Assembly: GCA_003427395.1 (NCBI GenBank)
Contig: BFEA01000241.1
Location: 1,626,345 to 1,648,461 of the forward strand
From: Chara braunii
Taxonomy: Eukaryota > Streptophyta > Charophyceae > Charales > Characeae
Direction of reading: 5' to 3'
Length of the DNA stretch: 22,117 nucleotides
The notes beneath the pieces were generated by a model. The model was not told the origin of the DNA. It made no database searches and worked only from the letters and a program-made list of their open reading frames with translations. Below, one piece after another: positions 9,312 through 16,283 of this stretch (within the stretch, counting starts at the first letter, position 1; each line of letters starts with the position of its first letter). The translations under genes and the position numbers were made by a program.

Positions 9312-9534
9312 GAGGAGAAAGCAGCTAGACAAGGGGCAAGGCGTGGATGCAATACGACGGTGAAGGGACCAAGGAGGCTGCAGGATAAGTGGGAGCCGGT
9401 TCCCGGAAGGAAACGGCGCGCGAGACGCGAGAGGGACGGGGAGCAGAGATCACCGCAAGAAGGGAGGACGTCAGAGGTATCTCCCAACACACTGAAGGGA
9501 ATTGAAAGGAAGAGAGTGAGACGGAACGAGACAA
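9312..9534 (+). other. Leader between primer site and frame A
   Basis: Purine-rich, with an open Arg/Lys/Glu-rich frame (9360-9569, TTG/GTG-free ATG absent at its opening) that shows no similarity to the neighbouring modules. I read it as untranslated leader. Confidence 0.4.
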
Positions 9535-9948
9535 ATGCTGGTCGACGATGTTCTGAGAGAATTGTCTAAACTTACCATAAGAGGAATATCTCCTTACAGA
9601 TATGAGGCTTGTTGGGGCTATCACTCTTGTGGCTCAACCATCTGCATAGTGCTGACTCACTTCTTGGAGGGAGATATCTATGATATCCGCCCCTATGTCA
9701 AGGAAGGAGGCAACAATGATGGTGAAAATTTTAATTGGTTATGGGAGATCGTGATTCAATTTATCTATGATGAAAAGACAGACCTGATCAAGCAAAAGAG
9801 GAAAGTGGAATGGGGTATAATGCCAGAAACATATAAGACTGTTCCAATCCCGCCTATACATGACAGCTATTGTGATGGGACTAACTGGCTGCCGATAATC
9901 AACATGGTATTGACAAGAGAGAAAAGAAACGGTGGTTACGAGAGCTGA
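9535..9948 (+). CDS. Protein A: W-x35-PP-x10-W family, first copy before gag
   Basis: 137 codons from an ATG that directly precedes the conserved region, ending in TGA. Visible landmarks are PYRYEA (20-25), VLTHF (39-43), IYDIRPYV (48-55), W70, a Lys/Glu-rich stretch around 80-93, PP at 106-107 and NW at 117-118. B, C and H show the same landmarks with the same W-to-PP and PP-to-W spacing. A is the most diverged of the plus-strand copies in its N-terminal half. It has several Cys residues (26, 32, 37) that the others lack. The family and function are unknown to me. It lies in the place normally taken by the untranslated leader of a gypsy element. Confidence 0.65.
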   Translation: MLVDDVLRELSKLTIRGISPYRYEACWGYHSCGSTICIVLTHFLEGDIYDIRPYVKEGGNNDGENFNWLWEIVIQFIYDEKTDLIKQKRKVEWGIMPETYKTVPIPPIHDSYCDGTNWLPIINMVLTREKRNGGYES

Positions 9949-10423
9949 AGAGATTTCAGCAGAGGTAATCATACAAAGAAGGTCAAATTTTGGCAGAGGT
10001 TCGGGTCCAAGTCAAGAGAAGGTCGAATGTCTCCTAAGGTCACATAATACTCTAAGCAAGAGAGAGACATTTTCATATGAAGTTATCAGGTATGAGATGG
10101 TCGAGAGCGGATGGGAGCAGGAACGATTGTATGTACTGACATTCTATTTCACAGACTTGGATGTGTATGACGTAAGAATTTATGTCCCAAAGGAAAGAAG
10201 TGCTGATGTAGTATATGAGAGATGCTGGGGATTTGCTGAAGAAGTCATATTGAAAGAGAGAGAGAGGCTTGAGAGAGAGAACAAGTGCTTCACTAGATCT
10301 ACTCGATTTACTGTCTTCAAGGGATTTTCAACTCCTCCCTTGCCTGATATAAATTTATCAAAAGATGATTGGTTTGCGGTGATTGAGTTTGCCCAGAAAG
10401 TGAAAAGAGGTCAAAGAGTCTGA
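9914..10423 (+). CDS. Protein B: W-x35-PP-x10-W family, second copy, no ATG
   Basis: Open from 9914 (after a TGA at 9911) to a TGA at 10421, overlapping the end of A in the next frame. There is no ATG before the conserved region; the first is inside it (YEM). B would therefore need a frameshift from A, a non-ATG start or a lost ATG. Conserved region: SYEVIRYEM, LYVLTFYF, VYDVRIYVP, CW, a Lys/Arg/Glu-rich helix-like stretch, STPPLP and DDWFAVIEF. The conserved signature lies about 485 bp after that of A and 485 bp before that of C, which shows the array arose by tandem duplication. It is closest to C, clearly so at protein level and partly at DNA level. Confidence 0.6.
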   Translation, partial: QERKETVVTRAEEISAEVIIQRRSNFGRGSGPSQEKVECLLRSHNTLSKRETFSYEVIRYEMVESGWEQERLYVLTFYFTDLDVYDVRIYVPKERSADVVYERCWGFAEEVILKERERLERENKCFTRSTRFTVFKGFSTPPLPDINLSKDDWFAVIEFAQKVKRGQRV

Positions 10424-10899
10424 TGAATCGATGTTATGTACCCTTGTGAGAAAAGTCTAAGCTTAGACTGATAAGAGGCCATGAAGGGTTGAGTAAGGCT
10501 GAATCAGACAAGCTGTTGAATTCCCTTAATTCTATAGCGGGTAGGGCGGTAATTCCTTATGAAATCGTGAGGTATGAAGCCATAAGGAGATCAGGACAAG
10601 AACAGGACAGTCTGTATGTTCTTACATGCTATTTTATTGATCTTGATGAATTTGATATTGGGATTTATGTGCCGAAGCAGAGATTTGACGAAAGCCGAAA
10701 AGGTGCGTGTTGGCAACGAACGTTGAATCTTGTGCATGATGAGAAGAGAAGATTAAAGCGAGAGGGAAAAAACTTCTTCTTTAGCACCTATGTCAGACCT
10801 TTTGTTGGAATACCATCTCCACCTGTTGAGGGACTCATATTCCCAAGATACAATTGGTATGCCATGATCAAGTTTACATGGAAAGTGAAGAGAGTCTAA
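10423..10899 (+). pseudogene. Protein C: W-x35-PP-x10-W family, third copy, early stop
   Basis: An ATG at 10423 overlaps the stop of B by one base (TGATG) and is in the frame of C. That frame meets a TGA at 10447 after eight codons and is then open from 10450 to the TAA at 10897. The conserved part reads SKAES..LLNSLNSI, PYEIVRYEA, LYVLTCYF, FDIGIYVP, CW, a basic/acidic stretch, PSPPV and YNWYAMIKF, ending WKVKRV as B ends QKVKRG. All landmark spacings match B and H. The early TGA is either a mutation or sequencing error in a once intact frame, or a sign that translation starts elsewhere. Confidence 0.6.
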
Positions 10900-11264
10900 G
10901 AAGAATACCCTTAGTAGCCAGGATAACTACTGTGAGGGGTAAACTCTATGAGGTGATAGGGTGTGATAATCCTTTTGTGATCCTGAGATATGAGACTTGT
11001 GAGAGAGGGCCCACAATATTCCACATGCCAATAGTCAAATTCCTGAGTACAGGCAGCCCGGATGGAAGGATTTATGTACCGGCAGGTCTAGAAAAGGAAG
11101 ACGATTACTTGAAATGTCAGACATGTGCTTATATTAGTCTCATAAGAACCAAGGAGTGACTTGAAAAGTTAAAGAAAAAAGTAACCTGGGGGAAAGAAGT
11201 AAGACAATTTGAGAGGTTTTCTGAGTTCTCAATTGCTAAGGGATTTGAAGGCAGAAGAGATTGA
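10878..11264 (+). pseudogene. Protein D: diverged fourth copy, in-frame TGA
   Basis: An ATG at 10878 overlaps the last 22 bases of C. The frame is open to a TGA at 11157, and the same frame continues with LEKLKKK and further codons to a TGA at 11262, directly followed by the ATG of E. Landmarks kept: VILRYETC (like EIVRYEAI in C), DGRIYVP (like YDVRIYVP in B), KC where B and C have CW, and Lys-rich codons after the TGA like the basic stretch of B and C. The tryptophan is replaced (Gln) and the PP/W end is not recognisable. It sits about 407 bp after the equivalent point in C. A decayed copy, so a working product is doubtful. Confidence 0.5.
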
Positions 11265-11426
11265 ATGTCTCTGTTGGAAGCTATTGCTGAGATTGGTAGA
11301 GCAAGAGAAAAAGACTCCACTGTGATGATAAAATCCCTACTTTTGAATGTCTTTGAACACAGATTCGAGATCCCTGATTATGTCCAACATGAGATCTACC
11401 TTTCAGATATTGTTTATGATGTTTAA
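11265..11426 (+). CDS. Small frame E, 53 codons
   Basis: The ATG follows the TGA of frame D with no gap (TGAATG), and the frame ends in TAA at 11424. The product begins MSLLEAIAEIGRARE and is mildly acidic. The start resembles that of F (MVSLIEQL) but the rest does not align convincingly. No known domain. It is too short to call a gene on its own; the support is its position in the run of tightly joined frames. Confidence 0.35.
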   Translation: MSLLEAIAEIGRAREKDSTVMIKSLLLNVFEHRFEIPDYVQHEIYLSDIVYDV

Positions 11427-11428
11427 CA

Positions 11429-11719
11429 ATGGTCAGCTTGATTGAACAGCTGACACTGGGAGTTGTGTTAGAAGGTAGAACAGTCAAGGTAGAAGGGCCC
11501 CTTCGGATCTCTGACAGAAATCTTTCTACCCTAAATGAGCTTGAGTTTTTGCAGTCTTTCTTAGATCGCATGAGAGACTCTGCCTTGAGAATTCTCGTTG
11601 ACCAAACTTAGATAAGCTATATGTTAAAGGTGGTGAAAGTGGGAACTACTGAGAGGGTATCATATCACACTTCTCAGGAACGGGTCTCTCTTGCAAGAAG
11701 GATCAATAGTGGGCTGTAA
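11429..11719 (+). pseudogene. Frame F: homolog of G, interrupted by TAG
   Basis: An ATG 2 bp after the stop of E, 60 codons to a TAG at 11609, then the same frame continues to a TAA at 11717. Similarity to G covers both sides of the TAG: SDRNLS...FLDRMRDSALRIL aligns with YDRRLS...YIGRLRRIALPLI, and after the stop ISYMLKV aligns with IIAYTLYV and ERVSLARR with EPVSLAMR. The TAG therefore sits inside a once continuous protein of about 96 residues. Function unknown. An internal ATG at 11621 could restart the second part. Confidence 0.5.
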
Positions 11720-11722
11720 ACA

Positions 11723-11989
11723 ATGCAATTTGATTATGAGATTATAGACCTAACTCGATATTTTATGATACAGGGTACTATAAATGGGTATGACAGAAGA
11801 CTGAGTAAGGATGATGAAATGAAATTGATTGAAGATTACATTGGAAGGCTGAGAAGGATTGCACTGCCCTTGATCACTACCCAATCCATTATTGCTTATA
11901 CCCTGTATGTACAAAACTCTCAACGGGTAGAGCAGACAAGAGAAGAAAGAAATGAACCTGTGTCCCTTGCTATGAGAGTGAGAGATTGA
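11723..11989 (+). CDS. Frame G: intact member of the F/G pair
   Basis: 88 codons from an ATG 3 bp after the stop of F (taa, aca, atg) to a TGA at 11987. The product is charged and probably helical in the middle (KLIEDYIGRLRRIALPLI), with a Glu/Arg-rich tail. It aligns with F over nearly its full length, so the two are a second tandem duplication next to the A-D array. No recognised domain. 61 bp separate it from the gag start. Confidence 0.5.
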   Translation: MQFDYEIIDLTRYFMIQGTINGYDRRLSKDDEMKLIEDYIGRLRRIALPLITTQSIIAYTLYVQNSQRVEQTREERNEPVSLAMRVRD

Positions 11990-12050
11990 CGGGCAAAGAA
12001 GAAGAGGAAAAGAGTGACAGAAAGAGAGAAGAGAATATCCGGAAAAATCT

Positions 12051-12347
12051 ATGGTCAACATGGCAGGACGAGGAAGACCGAGTTCTTCTGCAGGGATTAA
12101 TGAAGAGGTCTTGCTTGGGGTTATACGGAAACTAGTTGAGAGAGTTGATACAATCAAAGGAGGGTCAGACATTCCAAGAGCAAAGAGGCCAGATGAAAGA
12201 ATTCCTTGTTTCAAAGGACCCCAGGTTAATGATTTATTGGACGAGTATGAATTATTTAAACTCAGTTATGGTTGGACAGACAAGCAGCGACTTAAGCACC
12301 TTCTATCTTATTGTGATACTGACTCAAGACTGGCCGTTCAAGATTAA
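12051..12347 (+). pseudogene. gag: gag, N-terminal part
   Basis: 98 codons from an ATG (a second ATG three codons on gives MAGRGRPSSS, with an RGRP phrase as in AT-hooks). Residues 45-98 (IPCFKGPQVNDLLDEYELF...LKHLLSYCD) have the look of the gypsy Gag retrotransposon domain: a FxG start, an aromatic/leucine helix and an RLKHL segment. The frame ends in TAA, and the next part of the domain begins in another frame at 12347 with an overlapping TAATG. I read this as a frameshift within one gag gene. Confidence 0.7.
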
Positions 12348-12838
12348 TGGAAGGTGCCACTACATGGGAAGAGGTCAAGGAGAGACTGAAAAAAGAATTT
12401 GAGAAAGATTCAGTTCCAACAACAACTAAGGATTTACTCAACATCAGAAGAGCTAAATATGACACTTTCAATGTTTTTCTTCAGACTTTTATTCGAACAG
12501 CAAGAAGAATTCCATACTTGGATGAAGCTCAGAGATGCCATATATTTTTGACAAATTTTACTGATACTGAGAGGCAAGCAGTTCTAAATCAAACTCAGCA
12601 TTATCCTCTCAGATGGGATGAAATGGTTGCAATTATAAGAACTTTACCTACTGTCTCTCATAAGAAATGGTCACTGGACCAGATTAGCACTTTGACCAAG
12701 GACTGGGAGACTGAGAATGAAATGAATAGAGGGAGCAATTTGACTGCTGAGAATATTCTTCAAAAGGTGATGGCTAATTTCATGTCTGCAAGGCTTGCAA
12801 CGCATGTTGTGGATGACAGGGGAAAGACGAAAGGTTGA
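12347..12838 (+). pseudogene. gag: gag, central capsid-like part
   Basis: 163 codons carrying the rest of the Gag retrotransposon domain. TTWEEVKERLKKEF (5-18) is the usual W..a...L...F motif, FNVFLQTFIRTARRIPYLDEA (42-62) the usual Y/F..F..l...ip.ldea helix, and RWDEM follows. Structural capsid proteins of this kind assemble the particle around element RNA. The frame runs out in TGA at 12836, while the downstream part continues in the frame open from 12795, so there is another frame change of about 40 bp overlap. Confidence 0.75.
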
Positions 12839-14171
12839 AAGTGAGAAAGACGACGACGATGAGGATGACAACGAAAGCCATGGTAAGAAGGGGGATTCTT
12901 CCAGATCCAAAAAGAATGGGAAGAATGATGATGGAGGAAACACAGAAAGAAGAAAATATGATGAGCGTCCTAAGAGGAGTTTTACCTGCTACTACTTTGG
13001 TGGAGGGGATCACACTACCACCTATTGCAAGCCTCTTGAGGGGAATGTGAAAAGTGGGGTAACAAAGAAAGATGCAATGGACCATGTCTGTGATAGTTCA
13101 TGGAATAAGTTGGACCCCAGACATCCAGGAGGTATGAGACTCCTAGCTCTTAAACATAATGAAAAGATGCAGATTAAGAAGAAGAGAAATGTCAATGTGA
13201 ATGTCCATTTTCTCATTGAGGAGTTGCCTAATGAGTTAGTACAAGGAACAAGTGATCCTCATACTGTGATTGGACTATCTCTACAATCTCTAACATTGAC
13301 AGAATGCGAGCCTAGTGAGACTTCTACAAGTGAGCCTCCACTAGAAGAGAATCCTACTTTTCAGAATTCTTCTGAATTAATAGGATCCTCTTCTAATGAG
13401 ATGGCTCGCTTTCTGGCTAACATGATGTCATTTCATGACGATTTACCCCCAGAACTCGTCATGGAGCCTAGTGTTAGGATTGGTGAAGTGAGGAGCCACC
13501 AAACTCGTATGACGCCTCAAATGATAGAAGAGAAGAAAAAAAAGAAGGCTGAAGAGTCATTGATCAGCATCGTTGATGATCCTGAACAGGAACCCTCACA
13601 AGGGAAGAATGAACAAGGGAAGAACAAGAAATTTATTCTCAAAAGTAATTTGGAAGATGGGACAGTGATTTCATATGTAATTGCTAAAATGTTGGAAGAG
13701 ACAAAAATGACATTGTCCTTACAGGAAGCAATGACTTTAGCACCCAGACTGAGAGAGGAATTGAAAAAGTTGATTGAAAAGAGGAAACTAGAAGCTAATT
13801 ATTTGGAGTCAGTCTTTCCCAATCAAGTGAACAGGTTATTGCCGGGTTGTAAGATGAGATTCGCAACCATGGGATGTGGACATCTTACAATCCGCATTAA
13901 TCAAGTAAAGATCTTAGCCCTAGTGGATTCTGGGGCAAAGATGATACTTATTTATCGAAGAACGATGGAAGCATGTAATTTGTCAATTGATATGCCTGCG
14001 AAAAATGTCTTGAGCAATATTGCGGGAGAGTTGTTCGTGGCAGGATTTATTGATAATCTGTCTATCAGAGTTGGGACAATGACTGTGGACTTATTGGGCT
14101 TTGTAGTGCCGGACCTTGACCATGATTGTATCTTGGGAGCTCCGTTCCTGCACAGGATGGAGGCAGTCTAA
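12795..14171 (+). CDS. gag C-terminus (zinc knuckle) and retropepsin-like protease
   Basis: 458 codons. Residues 10-60 are acidic then basic. Residues 65-78 are a zinc knuckle of CX2CX4HX4C spacing in which the second Cys is Phe (C65, F68, H73, C78), so metal binding is probably lost. Residues 90-330 are a low-complexity linker. Residues 355-458 are an aspartic protease of the retroviral type: LALVDSGAK with the catalytic D378-S379-G380, hydrophobic strands, and ILGAPFL near the end, typical of gypsy proteases. The protease would cut Gag-Pol. The frame ends in TAA just after the protease; the linker to RT continues in another frame, overlapping from 14116. This is the longest intact frame of the element. 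Confidence 0.8.
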   Translation: MQRMLWMTGERRKVESEKDDDDEDDNESHGKKGDSSRSKKNGKNDDGGNTERRKYDERPKRSFTCYYFGGGDHTTTYCKPLEGNVKSGVTKKDAMDHVCDSSWNKLDPRHPGGMRLLALKHNEKMQIKKKRNVNVNVHFLIEELPNELVQGTSDPHTVIGLSLQSLTLTECEPSETSTSEPPLEENPTFQNSSELIGSSSNEMARFLANMMSFHDDLPPELVMEPSVRIGEVRSHQTRMTPQMIEEKKKKKAEESLISIVDDPEQEPSQGKNEQGKNKKFILKSNLEDGTVISYVIAKMLEETKMTLSLQEAMTLAPRLREELKKLIEKRKLEANYLESVFPNQVNRLLPGCKMRFATMGCGHLTIRINQVKILALVDSGAKMILIYRRTMEACNLSIDMPAKNVLSNIAGELFVAGFIDNLSIRVGTMTVDLLGFVVPDLDHDCILGAPFLHRMEAV

Positions 14172-14532
14172 TTTTTTATTATTTTTCAATCATGAGGGGT
14201 CATCTTGGATTGGCTTACAGGACCCAGAGACCGCACAGGAACAAACCTTTATGGTCTGCACGAAGAATGATTTTAAGCATCAATTATCTGTCAGTTCAAT
14301 TAGGACAGAAGAGTCCACTGAAAAGTTTAGAAGGCTAAAGGCAGAAGGAAAACAAGAAGAGGGAGAAGAGATTACTTTAGGTATCAATCAGATCTCGAAA
14401 ATGATAAAGGCCCTTTGTAATCTCGAGGATGAGGATGAACAAATTGAAGAATTTAAAAGGATTGTAGAGACTGCTAAAGGAGGAAAGATGAAATTAAAAT
14501 TTGCATCGACTCATCCTTTTTTAGGAAAATAG
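14116..14532 (+). pseudogene. pol linker between protease and RT
   Basis: 138 codons in a different frame from the protease, overlapping its end. The first 15-20 codons are the shadow of the protease end, and the meaningful part starts near FFNHEGSSWIGLQDPETA. It is charged (Glu/Lys-rich) with probable helices, including LEDEDEQIEEFKRIVE. It ends in TAG. Linkers of this kind between protease and RT vary in gypsy elements and have no assigned activity. Confidence 0.55.
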
Positions 14533-14567
14533 CCACTGGGTCAAAGAGAAAATACAAGTCCAAGGGG

Positions 14568-15023
14568 GTGAAGAAAAACCCGGTGGCAGTACTAATAGAA
14601 AAAAATTATGATGAAGCATTAGAAAAGGAGAGGAAGATTATAAGAGCATTGAGAGAATCAACAAAGTTGGAGAATAAGGTCACCAAAGAGAGATTTGACA
14701 CAATGAAGACAGACTCAGATCAGTTTATCTTGCCTAAAGAGAAGGAATATATCTTCAAAATGTGTCAAGAATTCTCTGATGCTTTCTCCTTTAATGATGA
14801 AGAGAGATGACGACTGGACGTAGACATGATCAACATGGCCAAGATCTGGACCATTGATCATGTTTCATGGAATGATAGACCAACCAAATACGCCCTGAAG
14901 GAAGAAGCAGAAGTTGTAAAGTATCTTGACAAAAAAATTGCATCGAATGTTGTTGAACTTGCTGATGGACCGTATACTAACCACTGGTTTTGTTTATGGA
15001 AACCAAGGGGCGGGCTAAGATGA
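14568..15023 (+). pseudogene. pol: Reverse transcriptase, N-terminal part
   Basis: One frame with an internal TGA at 14808. The first part (MKKNPVAVLIEKNYDEALEK...) is charged and ends with KEKEYIFKMCQEFSDAFSF. That resembles the segment just before RT in gypsy pol, where an FxDvFs-type motif precedes the pre-RT helix. After the TGA comes WTIDHVSWNDRPTKYAL and the RT fingers motif DGPYTNHWFCLWKPRGGLR, which corresponds to the SPyaSPwvfvkKkdGklR region of the family. The frame ends in TGA, followed by two more stops within 40 bp. Confidence 0.7.
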
Positions 15024-15029
15024 ATATAA

Positions 15030-15245
15030 AATCTTCAGAAGCTCAATTTTGTGACGGTACGTGCCGCAGGTAGTCTTCCCAATGCTGATCTCCTCTCTGA
15101 ATCCTTTGTTGGTCGATGTATATATTCTTTAGTTGATCTGTATTCTGGCTATGATCAGTTCTCTATTGATCCCATTAGCCGACCAATGACTGCCATGCAC
15201 ACACCAAAGGGGCTTGTTCAGATGTGCGTGGTACCTCAGGTTTGA
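15030..15245 (+). pseudogene. pol: Reverse transcriptase, palm part with first catalytic Asp
   Basis: This continues the same frame after the stops. LQKLNFVTVRAA and SFVGRCIYSLVDLYSGYDQ contain the first catalytic aspartate (codon at 15135, in the LDL-type motif), followed by the TAMHTPKGLVQMCVVPQ strand. The frame ends at the place where the family has PfGLtNAPa. The continuation (LTNGVAVVQRDM) is in another frame, so a single-base deletion in a G run near 15237 is likely. Confidence 0.7.
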
Positions 15246-15853
15246 CTAACGGCGTGGCAGTGGTTCAAAGGGATATGATCAAAGTTATGCAGGATATTTC
15301 TCTTGAAATAACCAGTCCCTACATTGATGATAATCCTGTAAAGGGACCTCTGGTAAGAGATGAGACTTTGGTCGCAGGGGGAGTTAGAAAGTTTGTCTGT
15401 GAACATGCTGAAGGAGTAAAGATGGTCCTAGAGAGACTTCAGAAGTACAATCTGACTGTCAGTGGACCAAAGTCCCTTCTCTTCCAACCAGAAGTGATAA
15501 TCTTGGGCTTCAGATGTTTCTCCAAGGGTAGGAGTCCTGACCCCAAGAAGATAGATAAGATCTTAAATTGGTCTCTGCCACTCAAAAGAGTGACAAATGT
15601 CAGGAGTTTCTTGGGAATTTGTGGATTCTGGAGGATTTTTATCCCTCATTTTGCTACCATTGCAGAGCCTCTGAGGAAGATGGTAAGGCAAGGGGCTAAT
15701 TTAACATGGAATGATAAAAGACAGGCTGCTGCAGAAACATTGCAAGAAAAACTAAGAGACGCTGATGTAGTACTGGGAGTGTCATTTTATGATGGTGAAG
15801 AGGCAAGACCTTTTATCATTTGCTCTGGGTGGAGTACTTATTCAGAAAGATGA
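15224..15853 (+). pseudogene. pol: Reverse transcriptase, YIDD box, thumb and start of RNase H
   Basis: LTNGVAVVQRDM, then SPYIDDNPVKG with the catalytic YIDD box (Asp codons at 15326 and 15329), a thumb region with the GF.cf..GrsPDP..i..I..W motif, and NVRSFLGICGFWRIFIPHFA (the v.sFLGl.nyyR.FI..fs motif of gypsy RT). LTWNDKRQAAAETLQEKL leads into RNase H. The frame is lost near 15825, exactly where RNase H should have its first catalytic Asp. Polymerase motifs are otherwise well kept. Confidence 0.8.
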
Positions 15854-16253
15854 AAATGGGAGAGAAAGACCTCTGAGATTTGAAAGCAGAACCCTCAATT
15901 CTACAGAAAGAGGCTACACCCAATTCAGAAAGGAGCTACTGTCAATTATCCATAGCCTCAGGTGCTTCAGGCACTACGTGCTAGGAAGGAGATTCATCCT
16001 GAGGACTGATGCATCTGCTGTGATTGGTGCCATTAAAAAACACCAACAGGTAGATCCAACAGTCAGCAAATGGATCGCCTTCATCTGGACATATGATTTT
16101 AAGTTGGAAAAAAATTCTACTGAGAAAAACAGAGCGGATGGCATAAGTCGAATTGAGTGGCGAGAAGAAGAAGAAGAAGATGTGAATGGAACGATTGAAG
16201 AATCTGCCTATGTTGATAATTTTCTTAATGAGAAAGATGATGAGGACTATTAA
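15789..16253 (+). pseudogene. pol: RNase H domain
   Basis: The useful part begins near residue 12 (ALGGVLIQKDENGRERPLRF). Acidic catalytic positions kept are E49 in FRKELLSI, D74 in LRTDASAV and D117 in NRADGISR. The first Asp of the four, normally just before the ALGgVL strand, is missing because the frame changes there. RNase H removes the RNA strand during reverse transcription. After the domain an acidic run (REEEEEDVNG) leads to a TAA at 16251. The same frame continues, through a TGA at 16281, into integrase. Confidence 0.75.
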
Positions 16254-16283
16254 GTGCCATGCTCCTATAAGTGGAGTTCATGA

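Noticed and set aside
12345-12349. TAATG in gag as a programmed UAAUG reinitiation site
   Set aside because: The Gag domain is cut in its middle here and other frame changes in gag-pol look like plain mutations, so decay is the simpler reading; kept only as part of the junction finding.
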